From a virus: DNA of 31,985 nucleotides. The DNA is taken from the IMG/VR virus record IMGVR_UViG_3300009093_000822, positions 1 through 31,985 of that record. One strand, given 5' to 3'. A program made the position numbers and the translations under genes. Below the pieces are notes generated by a model, which was not told where the DNA came from, did not search any database, and saw only the letters and a list, made by a program, of their open reading frames with translations. Below, piece by piece: positions 8,388 to 16,509 of the stretch. Position 1 is the stretch's first letter, and each line of letters begins with the position of its first letter.

Positions 8388-8835
8388 TCAGGTGAGAAGT
8401 GCCGTGGTTTTTCTGGTCACCGATGATGACCAACTTGCCACCTAATTCATGAACCAGGTCGAATTCAGCTGGAGGAGTGTCCCGATAATCCGGACCTTTG
8501 TAGTGGTAATCAGGTTTGACAATTCGAACGACCGAATGGCACGTCGGCTCGTTAAAGAGAATCACAGCTGAAACACAAGAAAGAGCGGCGACCATTTCTG
8601 CTCTCTCATTCTCAGGGACAATGGGTCGGCCTTCGCCCTTCGAAGCCTTGACACTTGAATCAGAATTGATCGCTACAACCAGAAAATCGCAAGTGCGCCG
8701 TGCTTCTTGAAGATACCGAACATGGCCGACATGCAATAGGTCAAACGCTCCGTTGGCAAGGCCGATCACAACATTGCGGCTGCTTCGTGTGACGTAAATG
8801 AACTTCCCAAGTTCAAGGGCACCATAAATCGACAT
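8365..8835 (-). CDS. HldE/RfaE2-like nucleotidyltransferase (heptose-1-phosphate adenylyltransferase type)
   Basis: The protein (156 aa from the ATG at 8835) is a cytidylyltransferase-fold enzyme with GAFDLLHVGH at 29-38, which contains the HxGH nucleotide-binding motif. It is followed by NSDSSVKASKGEGRPIVPE, typical of the adenylyltransferase domain of HldE, which makes ADP-heptose from D-glycero-beta-D-manno-heptose 1-phosphate and ATP. The related glycerol-3-phosphate cytidylyltransferases are the main alternative. The kinase domain of HldE is absent. A GTG at 8874 would lengthen the protein by 13 residues but overlap the upstream gene, so 8835 is preferred. A GT9 heptosyltransferase-like gene at 14500-15756 could use the product. 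Confidence 0.75.
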   Translation of the reverse strand: MSIYGALELGKFIYVTRSSRNVVIGLANGAFDLLHVGHVRYLQEARRTCDFLVVAINSDSSVKASKGEGRPIVPENERAEMVAALSCVSAVILFNEPTCHSVVRIVKPDYHYKGPDYRDTPPAEFDLVHELGGKLVIIGDQKNHGTSHLINKIRQV

Positions 8836-8846
8836 ATAGCTAAGAA

Positions 8847-9194
8847 TCACCAATTGGGTGGAAACGGTCCCCACACGTTTGGCCTGTTCACGTTTCCCCA
8901 GAGTTCGATGTAAGCAGCCTTTAAGTCTTCGACATTTCCGGCATAAACTTGTTGAAAATCTTCGATCAAGTCACCATAATCCAGAAGAGTTCGAATCTTT
9001 GGGAATTTCGTATACGCTAAAAGGATCTCATCCAAAACGTCGACGCCTTCTCCAGCAATGTCCCAGTCGTTTCCTTCGAAACCTTCATAACCAGAAGTGT
9101 CCATTGTATTGACCTGGAACACGAACCAAGCTCTCGCTGCAAGCGTCTTGGTCATCTCCGGCGTGATGGCTTCGTTTCTCGGTAGGACTGGCAT
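8847..9194 (-). CDS. Unknown protein, 115 aa
   Basis: I do not recognise a family. The protein is acidic and mostly helical in appearance, with aromatic residues throughout (AARAWFVFQVNTMD, AAYIELWGNVNR) and a Pro/Trp-rich C-terminus. No signal peptide or transmembrane segment is present. It starts 21 bp from the divergent 2H phosphoesterase gene and lies 11 bp upstream of the adenylyltransferase gene on the same strand, so the two probably share a transcript. The ATG is preceded by TTAGTCA rather than a Shine-Dalgarno. Confidence 0.6.
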   Translation of the reverse strand: MPVLPRNEAITPEMTKTLAARAWFVFQVNTMDTSGYEGFEGNDWDIAGEGVDVLDEILLAYTKFPKIRTLLDYGDLIEDFQQVYAGNVEDLKAAYIELWGNVNRPNVWGPFPPNW

Positions 9195-9215
9195 TGACTA
9201 ACTAGTAGGTAAGCT

Positions 9216-9749
9216 ATGCTACTGCTGGAATCTCCAAAATTCGGATGTCTGATGCTTATGCTGAGTGCAACTCCCTCGGAGGAGATCGCCCAGTTCGGTC
9301 AGCAAAAAATTGATGTCAAAGACCTTGGCGAAGATGGTTACGAGAAGGAGCCTCACGTCACAGTCCTCTATGGATTTCACGACGACGTCACACCGACCGA
9401 GATCGAGGCGATCACAAAGGACTTCGGTCCTGTAACCATCGAGCTCGGAGCCATCACTCGTTTTGAAAGCGAAGAGTACGACGTGATCAAGATTGACATC
9501 GAAGGAGGAACGATCTACGAACTGAACGCAAAACTCGTGGAAGCTTTTGCCGGACGCGTGACCAACAAGTTTCCAGAGTATCATCCTCACATGACTCTGG
9601 CTTACGTCAAGAAAGGAGCGTGCGAAGAACTGAACGACGATCCTGAATTTTTCGGTCGTGAATTTTCGTTTGACATCGCAGTCTACTCTACCGCAGCTGC
9701 CACTACGCGCTATCTGATCTCTCTCGATTCTATTCAACATGGCGTTTGA
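9216..9749 (+). CDS. 2H phosphoesterase family protein (LigT/Acb1-like fold)
   Basis: Two HxT motifs typical of 2H phosphoesterases are visible: PHVTVLYG with His47 and PHMTLAYV with His125, about 78 residues apart in a 177-aa protein. The paired histidines form the active site in this superfamily, which cleaves or forms 2'-5' or cyclic phosphodiester bonds in RNA ends, cyclic nucleotides or ADP-ribose phosphates. In phages the known roles include RNA end repair, NAD-related metabolism and, in the Acb1 family, destruction of cyclic-nucleotide signals of CBASS immunity. The substrate cannot be told from sequence. The gene is divergent from 8847-9194, with a 21-bp spacer, and overlaps the following PKD gene by 11 bp. 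Confidence 0.75.
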   Translation: MLLLESPKFGCLMLMLSATPSEEIAQFGQQKIDVKDLGEDGYEKEPHVTVLYGFHDDVTPTEIEAITKDFGPVTIELGAITRFESEEYDVIKIDIEGGTIYELNAKLVEAFAGRVTNKFPEYHPHMTLAYVKKGACEELNDDPEFFGREFSFDIAVYSTAAATTRYLISLDSIQHGV

Positions 9750-10620
9750 TTTCGATATTGATGGGCTGAAGGTGAAATTTTTCGATCGGTCCACGTTTGT
9801 GGCATCGACTTGGTCATGGGACTTCGGAGATTCTCACACGTCTTTTCTCCGAGAACCAAGCCACACTTATTCGTTGGCCGGAGATTACGAAGTCGTTTTG
9901 ACGGTTACCTGCGGTGCCAGAACTAGCGAAGTCAAAAAGACAGTCAACGTCACAAATGTTCCCGCAGGAGATTCTCTCGCCGTCTCGTTGAGCACGCCAT
10001 GGCTGTTTGGAACTGAACACGGATCATCTTACGCAGTCGATGTCGTAACGGAAAGTCCAGTTGCAGCGATTGTCTCAGGTGGAAAAGGTCCGTACACATA
10101 TCTTTGGCTTGCTGACACTGGATTTGATTTCGCAACTGAAGGCATTTGGCCTAGTAGTCCGACAGGAGCATCGACAGCATTCTCAGCTCAACTGGAATCG
10201 CCGTCGACAGGATTTTCAAATTGGCTCAGAGCCATCTGCCGAGTCACAGATTCTGAGGGTACGGTTGTTAACTCGTCTCCTGTTTCGGTCTTTTTAACGG
10301 CGTCTTTCGACACTTTTGAAATCGACCTTAGCACTCAATGGCTGATGGCTATTGGAGACACGACACTAGTCACATCTGATCCTGTGACCGCAACTGTGAC
10401 TGGTGGTAGCGGAAACTTTACCTACCAATGGAACGTCGAGACTGATGACGTTCGAATTTCTGCAGACACACCGACCGCTGCCGACACCACAATTTCAGCC
10501 ACAGGGCTTTCGTTGAACGAGTCCGTGCTAGTCGGCGTGAACCTTACTGTGACTGACACGGATACAGGAAACATCGTGTTTTCAGACTGGGTTCAGGTGA
10601 TCCTCACGGCAAATTCTTGA
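9739..10620 (+). CDS. PKD and tandem Ig-like domain protein, probable virion surface protein
   Basis: Residues 1-75 form a canonical PKD domain (STWSWDFGDSHTS, then HTYSLAGDYEVVLTV). Two homologous modules of about 105 residues follow, starting near 9985 (SLSTPWL) and 10320 (LSTQWL). Each has a P-V-x-A-x-V-(S/T)-GG segment, a Y-T/Q-Y-x-W-type core strand and an end like VSVFLTAS or VQVILTANS, so they look like a tandem duplication. There is no signal peptide, which fits a protein assembled into the virion rather than secreted. It lies between the phosphoesterase and the baseplate genes. Phage Ig-like and PKD domains usually bind weakly to carbohydrates on cell surfaces; that role is inferred here. 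Confidence 0.65.
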   Translation: MAFDFDIDGLKVKFFDRSTFVASTWSWDFGDSHTSFLREPSHTYSLAGDYEVVLTVTCGARTSEVKKTVNVTNVPAGDSLAVSLSTPWLFGTEHGSSYAVDVVTESPVAAIVSGGKGPYTYLWLADTGFDFATEGIWPSSPTGASTAFSAQLESPSTGFSNWLRAICRVTDSEGTVVNSSPVSVFLTASFDTFEIDLSTQWLMAIGDTTLVTSDPVTATVTGGSGNFTYQWNVETDDVRISADTPTAADTTISATGLSLNESVLVGVNLTVTDTDTGNIVFSDWVQVILTANS

Positions 10621-10636
10621 CAGTTGTTCTTAGCCC

Positions 10637-10675
10637 GATCGGAATTATCCGATCACTAAAAGTCCACCTCGGTGG
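10637..10675 (+). other. Two inverted repeats in the leader of the His-rich gene
   Basis: The 65-bp gap before the ATG at 10686 contains GATCGG-AATTAT-CCGATC (10637-10654) and CCACCTCGGTGG (10664-10675). Both are perfect inverted repeats. There is no T-run after either, so a rho-independent terminator is unlikely. A 5' leader hairpin or protein-binding site is possible. Confidence 0.35.
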
Positions 10676-10685
10676 CGAAACAACT

Positions 10686-11648
10686 ATGAATCAGAATGGA
10701 ATCGAGCTCCAGGTGCTCGTGGAAGGTAAACCTGTTCGTGAGTTCGGCTGCGAAGGTCGAACCATCGTGGAAGGCCGCAAAGGCTTTCCTTTTTCGGTTA
10801 AGGTTAAAAATAACCATCCGATCCGGGTACATGCGATTGTTCTTGTTGATGGCGTAAGCGTTGTCTCTGGAACTGGAAAAATCGATCGAGGATACATCCT
10901 CGAACCTTACAGCTCGTACGAGATCAAAGGATGGCGCAAATCCTTGGATGACGTGGCGTCGTTCGTGTTTGAAACCACAGACAAATCCTACACCAAAGCA
11001 GTCAAAGGGACATCGGCTCAGTGCGGTGTGATTTCTGTGGTTGCATACTCGGAAAAGGAACGCGTGATCAAGAAAGTGGTTGAAGTGGAGAAGCATATTC
11101 ACCATGATCACTATCATGAGCCGTACTACTGGGGAGATCCGTGGTACTATCCCCGTCCGTACCGCCGTCCGATCGTTATGTTTTCGTCCGCGGATGGCTG
11201 TCTTGGATCTAACGGTCCACAAGGATGCAATGGAGTCAACGCTGGATCGGCTTCAGCTGGATTGAACCAGGTGTATTCGGCCCATTCAGTGAATCTGGAG
11301 AAAGAAGTAGACATGAGCAGCGTTTTCCACATGAACGCGTCTACAGGAGAAACTCAGAAGCCTGAAACGTTTACGTCTTCAAGCATGAACCTGGGAACGT
11401 CTTGGGGTGCGAGTCAGGCAGATTCAGTTCGAGAAACTCACTTTGAGAATGGAAACGTGGTGGCAACCATGGAGCTCTACTACACCGATTCAAAGGGCTT
11501 GAAAAAGCTCGGTATCGACGTGTCTAAAGCTCCAACTTTGGCTAAAACGTCTGGGTTTCCAACCGGTTTGACCGGCTTCTGTCAGCCTCCGTCGTTCGAG
11601 TACGCCAACGAGCCGGAAGTTGTTGGCAAGTCCAAAAAGAGGCGCTAA
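10686..11648 (+). CDS. Conserved phage/bacterial protein with GYILEP-type domain and His-rich segment
   Basis: The N-terminal half (about 1-125) matches, by memory of its pattern, a widespread uncharacterised beta-rich domain: VEGRKGFPFSVKVKNNHP, VHAIVLVDGVSVVSG, GYILEPYSSYEIKGWRK and a V-A-S-F-V-F strand. A His/Tyr/Pro-rich stretch (HIHHDHYHEPYYW and onward to PRPYRRP) could bind metal. The C-terminal half has low-complexity Ser/Gly/Asn segments and ends in a basic tail (KSKKRR). The ATG at 10686 is chosen because the domain begins there; an in-frame TTG at 10617 would add residues from the leader hairpins. Its place between PKD and baseplate genes suggests a virion role. Function is unknown. 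Confidence 0.6.
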   Translation: MNQNGIELQVLVEGKPVREFGCEGRTIVEGRKGFPFSVKVKNNHPIRVHAIVLVDGVSVVSGTGKIDRGYILEPYSSYEIKGWRKSLDDVASFVFETTDKSYTKAVKGTSAQCGVISVVAYSEKERVIKKVVEVEKHIHHDHYHEPYYWGDPWYYPRPYRRPIVMFSSADGCLGSNGPQGCNGVNAGSASAGLNQVYSAHSVNLEKEVDMSSVFHMNASTGETQKPETFTSSSMNLGTSWGASQADSVRETHFENGNVVATMELYYTDSKGLKKLGIDVSKAPTLAKTSGFPTGLTGFCQPPSFEYANEPEVVGKSKKRR

Positions 11649-11686
11649 GGACTCGGTGTCGTCGGCTGTAGGTATGGAAGACGCCC

Positions 11687-13996
11687 ATGGCCACATCCGA
11701 CGACACACTTCGCTACGTTAAGTTCGACTACGATAGCCATTTGGACGCTATCATCCAGCGTACCCGGTCTCGTTATCCGGGTATTTGGAATGATTTTCAA
11801 ACTGGAAGTTTCGGACGTCTTCTCCTGGACGTCATTGCCTTCTCAACGTCCTCCACAGCCTTCCTTTTGAATAGAGCTGCGGCCGAGAATTTTATCTCGA
11901 CCATGACTTTGAGGGAATCTGCTGTGCGTGTAGGTTCGTTGGTCGGATATAAGCTGAGAGGACCTGCTCCTGCGACTGTTGCTTGCGACACTTCACTTTT
12001 CTCTGCCGCTGCTGCTGACGTTTTGATTTCGAAAGGAACGCCCGTTCGCACAGCGGACAACCTTCTGTCTTTCGAGGTCGACAAGGATTACACTATCTCA
12101 GTTGGCAACATCACTCCTCTTCGAACAGTTGTCCAGTTTAATCCCAACCAAACTGGAACGAGCATTCTTCAAACTCTGGTTCAGGTTTATGCCGGAAAGA
12201 ATTACGCTGATCTTCTTGACACGACGATCAATGTGAACGATTACGCCGAGGTCGGCCAGTTGTTCAGACAGACCAATCCTACTGGAACTGAATATCAAAT
12301 TTCCGATTTCGGTATCGGACCAAACGCCCCTGCCAAAAACCGAATTCTCTTTGCTCAAGTTTGGGCTGGAGCTGACGCGATCATCACAGCCGAAATTATC
12401 GACCGATCCATCAACTTAGTCCAAGGTCAAACGATCGTCGAACAATTTGTCACCTCAGCTTCCACTGTCAAGAATTTCACGATCAAACTTGGCCGCACTC
12501 CAGTAATCGACAACTCAGTCGAAATCAAAGTTAATGGTGAAGATTGGTCCCAAGTGGATTCTCTCTACACTACAGAATCGTCAGACAGCGTTTACGAAGT
12601 CACGACACTACCGTCTGGTTCGACTATCGTGGAATTCGGCGACGATACGTTTGGCCGAACGATTCCAACCGATGCCACACTGGTTGTCACATATCGCGTC
12701 GGTGGAGGAACGTCCGGAAACGTCCCATCTGGCGCGATTAATACGACCTTGGTCGGTTTGATTCCGTCTCTATCGAATCCAATCAACGTCAACGTCTCGA
12801 ACAGCCGACCAGGATTTGGCGGCCTTGACGCCGAAACCCTTGAAGAAGCCAGAGCAAACATTCCTGCTTTTACCCGAGCTGGTGGACGAGCTGTAACTCT
12901 CGACGATTATCAAGCGTTGGCGAGTGGTTTTTCTGATCCAAAGTTCGGTCAGATTCGGTACGCGTTGGCATTCACCCGGGCTGAAAATGACTTTCTCGAA
13001 CGGAATATCGTGGTTGTGACAGCTTGGACCAGCGGAGTCAATGGATCTCTCACCCCGGTTCGTGGATCTCTCAAAGCAGCTTTGCTCGCTTACCTTCAGG
13101 CGAAAGCAGTAGGAACCGACTACGTGATCCTGTCCGACGGCACAACCCGGCCATTACCGGTTTCAATCCGGTTCAAGGTACTTCCTGGGGTTGATGTCAA
13201 TGATGCCACTGACAGTCTTCTCGCTCAGATGCAAACCATCGTTGCCCAGCTTCGTCCTGGCAATGGACTGATCTTTTCTGATTTCGTTCGGTCATTGGAC
13301 GAGGTTCCTGGCATCGATTCTCTCAATATCGCCACGCCGATCAGCGACCTATATCCGTCTACTCAAGACGAGCTGTTCACCGCACCTGATCCTGAGTTCG
13401 TCTACAGTTTGGCTCTACAGTCGTCAAACACGACAGACAACTCGTACACGGCTTCCTTCCCTGTTTCTCCGCTGACTCCGTGGGCATTCCAATTGTTTCT
13501 TGGCGGATCAAAACTCGAAGTTCTGCCGGACGCCGTCCCGGGATTTGCCTTAGTTTCAGGCGGAAACCTGTCTACGACAGTTCAGTCTAAGGTCAATTTG
13601 CTCGCCGGCAGTGGCACGTTCTCGGTCGATGGTGTACCAGGGACTCTGACGATGAAACTGAATCCAGCAATCGGTTACGCTCGAGAACGCACGATTTCGA
13701 TCTACATTGGCTATCGAGCTGATGGGGATTCTCAACAGAAACGTCGTGAAATCCGTGCAGCTCTTCGTTCGTGGATTTCTGGATTCCCTCCTGGAGCTTC
13801 AATCTTTGCAGAATCTCAAGCGAATGTTGCCGCGTCTAACTCCAACGTTACTGACGTCGTGCTTAATGTGACCGGCGTGGTTGAGGTAACTCGCGTCTCG
13901 TTCGAAACTGCTTCCAATCCGTCTCCAAGAATTGATCTCGATCAGTTTGAACTGGCTCGATTCGACAACATCTACTTAAACAACATTTCGGATTGA
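11687..13996 (+). CDS. Baseplate J/gp6-like wedge protein
   Basis: The 769-aa protein has the pattern of the baseplate J/gp6 family of contractile-tail phages. The N-terminus contains DFQTGSFGRLLLDVIAF and LNRAAAENFISTMTLRESA, which resembles the helical region that contacts the tail tube hub. The core near residues 317-345 contains EFGDDTFGRTIP and YRVGGGTSGNVPSGAI, a family hallmark, followed at about 373-412 by GGLDAETLEEARANIPAF and RAVTLDDYQALA. The C-terminal 250 residues contain more beta-rich sequence and look phage-specific. The protein should form part of the baseplate wedge and shows that the phage has a contractile tail. An upstream GGAAG, 8 nt before the ATG, is one of the few Shine-Dalgarno-like sites here. 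The 3' end overlaps the convergent gene by 21 bp. Confidence 0.88.
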   Translation: MATSDDTLRYVKFDYDSHLDAIIQRTRSRYPGIWNDFQTGSFGRLLLDVIAFSTSSTAFLLNRAAAENFISTMTLRESAVRVGSLVGYKLRGPAPATVACDTSLFSAAAADVLISKGTPVRTADNLLSFEVDKDYTISVGNITPLRTVVQFNPNQTGTSILQTLVQVYAGKNYADLLDTTINVNDYAEVGQLFRQTNPTGTEYQISDFGIGPNAPAKNRILFAQVWAGADAIITAEIIDRSINLVQGQTIVEQFVTSASTVKNFTIKLGRTPVIDNSVEIKVNGEDWSQVDSLYTTESSDSVYEVTTLPSGSTIVEFGDDTFGRTIPTDATLVVTYRVGGGTSGNVPSGAINTTLVGLIPSLSNPINVNVSNSRPGFGGLDAETLEEARANIPAFTRAGGRAVTLDDYQALASGFSDPKFGQIRYALAFTRAENDFLERNIVVVTAWTSGVNGSLTPVRGSLKAALLAYLQAKAVGTDYVILSDGTTRPLPVSIRFKVLPGVDVNDATDSLLAQMQTIVAQLRPGNGLIFSDFVRSLDEVPGIDSLNIATPISDLYPSTQDELFTAPDPEFVYSLALQSSNTTDNSYTASFPVSPLTPWAFQLFLGGSKLEVLPDAVPGFALVSGGNLSTTVQSKVNLLAGSGTFSVDGVPGTLTMKLNPAIGYARERTISIYIGYRADGDSQQKRREIRAALRSWISGFPPGASIFAESQANVAASNSNVTDVVLNVTGVVEVTRVSFETASNPSPRIDLDQFELARFDNIYLNNISD

Positions 13997-14503
13997 TCGG
14001 CGGTACGATTTGACCACTTTTTTCATGAAGTTCGCATGAGCTCTCATGACTGGACTAAATGGAGATTTTCGTTGAGCAAGTAGTCCAGGGATGCGAAGAA
14101 ATCCATTCTTGACAAGGCTTTTGGGCGCCGACTTTTTGGGATAATGATAAGGAGTCTCATCCCGCATGGAATGATAATCTTGCCAGCGTCTTTTCCATGC
14201 TTTTTCGATAGCAGCTTGCTCTCTGAGATAGTCAAATCCGTTGCACCAGCAGTTGGTACCAGCGAATCCTGCCCATCCGTCGTTTCCTCCTGTTGAATAG
14301 GTGTTGGAAAGCGATATGGTTATCGTCGATGTATCTTGACTAGATGGTATTCCCATTCCTCCTATCATCGGTATGGGTCTGTCAAAGTCATCGACATGGC
14401 GCGTGTGAAGAAGCTGTTCGACCACTAACGATTTGTGGTAAGACTGGAGAAGAAGCTCGGTTAATAGGCTTCTTCGATCATCGAGGGTAACGATACTGAT
14501 CAC
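13976..14503 (-). CDS. Unknown protein, 175 aa
   Basis: The family is not recognised. The N-terminal half is Ser/Thr/Gly-rich with GGMGIPSSQDTSTITISL and NDGWAGFAGTNCWCNGF. The C-terminal half is basic (AWKRRWQDYHSMRDETPYHY ... KSYRRSIRNVV), which could bind nucleic acid or a capsid partner. It starts with GTG overlapping the TGA of the upstream glycosyltransferase gene (GTGA), so it is translationally coupled to that gene. The last 21 bp overlap the end of the baseplate gene on the other strand. No signal peptide or membrane segment is seen. Confidence 0.55.
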   Translation of the reverse strand: MISIVTLDDRRSLLTELLLQSYHKSLVVEQLLHTRHVDDFDRPIPMIGGMGIPSSQDTSTITISLSNTYSTGGNDGWAGFAGTNCWCNGFDYLREQAAIEKAWKRRWQDYHSMRDETPYHYPKKSAPKSLVKNGFLRIPGLLAQRKSPFSPVMRAHANFMKKVVKSYRRSIRNVV

Positions 14504-15756
14504 TTCAAAGCTGGAGCCGCTGGTTTTGTTTTTGCTGCGTTGTACGCATCCTCAACTTTTTTCATCTTCTCGACAACCTGTTCAGGAGTCACGGTAAGTA
14601 TCGGCTCGCACACGACTTGAGCAGATCCTCGTGGACATTTATGCCGAGGAAAGTCGTTGAACGCCTGACAAGCGGAGAATCTGCACGATTCTTTGTTCCA
14701 AATGGCAAGATCCATGTACTCCTTGTCGTACCCGAGTCGGTGCCACGGAGACACAGGACCCCAGATAGAAATCGCTGGAACTCGAAAAGCTTGGGCAACA
14801 TAGAGCATGCCTGAATCAAGAGTCACGGCAGCGACTGCCCGAGAGATCAATCCAGCAGCAACTCGAATTGGAGTTGCTCCTGTTAGATTGACCACGTTCG
14901 AACCGAGACCGTCGAGATGCTGCATGAACGTTCCATAAGACATGTCGGTTGCCGGTGCACGAGAACTGTTGGCTTGCCCGAGTACAACCACAGGGCGAGC
15001 TTTGGCAAGATTGGAAATGATATTCAACCATGTTTTGTACATGCCACTGCGAAGACTGGAATTGCTGGTCGGACACACGACGTAATAACCATTCCGACGA
15101 AGATCAATTTTCTTTTGAAGATAGATGAAATAGTACAGGGAATCCAAATCCTTGTAGTCCTGATTGGACAGTGCCATGCTTGGACGCTTGAATCGTGGAT
15201 CAACTGACTGAGGCTCAACTCCAATTTGCTTGTAGAGAGCATCATAACAGTTCATCTGATCCGGTTCGGAATCGTATTCCGTTACCGAGTCGATGAACCA
15301 GTGGTAGTGGTAAAGATGAAGAGCATCGTAGTCGATCGGACCCGCCAATGGCGTTGCATGCCTCAATGTAGGATGATGATCCAGGAGTTGACCACGATCG
15401 CACAGCGCGTAGATGTCGATGTTGCAACTATTACCAGAGATGTGCTTGAGATAGGACATCGGACCGGTCAAAAACATGTAGTCACCGAAACCACGATCTC
15501 GATGGCGCTCGATCAATATCGAGGCATTGGCCAAGTTTCGATTGGCCAGTAGAGGGTTGTGTAACCGGCTGTTTTTCAGTTCCGAAATCGTGTCGATCTT
15601 TTCGGCGACACTTTCAACTTGTCCCTTGTTGATGATGTACCGTCGATTCGGATTGAACATCCACGTCTCGGTTTCAGACCGATCCCAAAGGACTGGCTCT
15701 TTGAATGAAACAACAACCCACTCGGGTTGAGACGCTTTAGTTGGAAATGGTGGCAT
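14500..15756 (-). CDS. GT9/heptosyltransferase-like glycosyltransferase
   Basis: The C-terminal half of this 418-aa protein shows the GT-B donor-binding pattern of the GT9 family: VVNLTGATPIRVAAGLISRA, then AAVTLDSGMLYVAQAFRVPA and ISIWGPVSPWHRLGY. GT9 enzymes include ADP-heptose:LPS heptosyltransferases. The N-terminal half is less like classical members, and RHRDRGFGDYMFLTGP may correspond to the usual glycine-rich loop. A Cys cluster near the end (ESCRFSACQAF ... HKCPRG) resembles the one in related bacterial GT9 proteins. With the adenylyltransferase at 8365-8835 it suggests a heptose-type sugar, but the acceptor could be LPS, a virion protein or modified DNA. A 4-bp overlap couples it to the next gene downstream, and 2 bp separate it from the gene upstream. 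Confidence 0.72.
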   Translation of the reverse strand: MPPFPTKASQPEWVVVSFKEPVLWDRSETETWMFNPNRRYIINKGQVESVAEKIDTISELKNSRLHNPLLANRNLANASILIERHRDRGFGDYMFLTGPMSYLKHISGNSCNIDIYALCDRGQLLDHHPTLRHATPLAGPIDYDALHLYHYHWFIDSVTEYDSEPDQMNCYDALYKQIGVEPQSVDPRFKRPSMALSNQDYKDLDSLYYFIYLQKKIDLRRNGYYVVCPTSNSSLRSGMYKTWLNIISNLAKARPVVVLGQANSSRAPATDMSYGTFMQHLDGLGSNVVNLTGATPIRVAAGLISRAVAAVTLDSGMLYVAQAFRVPAISIWGPVSPWHRLGYDKEYMDLAIWNKESCRFSACQAFNDFPRHKCPRGSAQVVCEPILTVTPEQVVEKMKKVEDAYNAAKTKPAAPALK

Positions 15757-15758
15757 TG

Positions 15759-16469
15759 TTAAGGTTGTCCGATACCGCGGTTGCAGATGTGAGAATTAAA
15801 TTGCTGACGGTCATTCCAGTAGGAAAGTACCCCGTATGGAATTTTGGCAATGCCGTGCTTGTGAGCCAGGTAGCTGATTACGCTTTGATCGTGGCGATGC
15901 CCTCGAAATTCTGGGCGAGATGACCGAGACAACCCTTGAAAGGAAACGCCATCTTTGGAAATTTCCAGCCATTCGTTGAAAACTTCAACGGCTTTCTTGT
16001 TTTTGAAATCGAATCCCATGGCACAAGCCATCGTCTGGGTGATCGTTGCAGCTTCTTCGATGGAGCATCCAATCTTGGCTAAGCAATCATCGCTCGTCCA
16101 GACGTTTTCAGGACAACCAGGGTTTTCGAATAACAAAACTCCTCGGTCAGCTTTCTCCCAGAGTTCTTCCGGGTTTTTCACGAAGAAAATCGTTGAGTCG
16201 CACCACAAGACTTTCTTGTAGCCGGAGTCATGGGAGATCTCCATGATTCTCGGTTTGAAGCCGTAAGGAACCGTGTCGTGAGATGGCAAGTCCAAGATCG
16301 GACTGTTCAAGACGTTGTCATAGATCTCCACAGCCGGAAGTTCCGGCGCACACATGACAAAGTCCCCTTTAAACCCTGCTTTGATCGCACTGTCGATCAA
16401 GCGTGGAAGGGCACTTGGATAGTTTTCTCGACCTCGTTTGGCGAAACTGGCAATGGCGAAATCTCTCAT
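15759..16469 (-). CDS. GT-A type glycosyltransferase-like protein
   Basis: The 236-aa protein resembles small nucleotide-sugar transferases. An N-terminal strand-helix region ends in KPRIMEISHDSGYKKVLWCDST, where Asp91 lies in a DxT/DxD-like metal and sugar-nucleotide site. A typical C-terminal HDQSVISYLAHKHG follows. The length fits a single GT-A domain without a membrane anchor. It is the first gene of a three-gene minus-strand group (15759-16469, 14500-15756, 13976-14503) that starts 40 bp from the divergent kinase gene. Donor and acceptor are unknown. LPS, tail glycans and hydroxymethylated DNA are all possible acceptors. Confidence 0.62.
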   Translation of the reverse strand: MRDFAIASFAKRGRENYPSALPRLIDSAIKAGFKGDFVMCAPELPAVEIYDNVLNSPILDLPSHDTVPYGFKPRIMEISHDSGYKKVLWCDSTIFFVKNPEELWEKADRGVLLFENPGCPENVWTSDDCLAKIGCSIEEAATITQTMACAMGFDFKNKKAVEVFNEWLEISKDGVSFQGLSRSSRPEFRGHRHDQSVISYLAHKHGIAKIPYGVLSYWNDRQQFNSHICNRGIGQP

Positions 16470-16509
16470 TCGTCAAGACAGAACAGAGTCTATTCTTTGG
16501 AATGACCGC

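Noticed and set aside
10617-10685. In-frame TTG extension of the His-rich protein gene
   Set aside because: The extension would translate the leader inverted repeats, and the conserved domain begins at the ATG at 10686.
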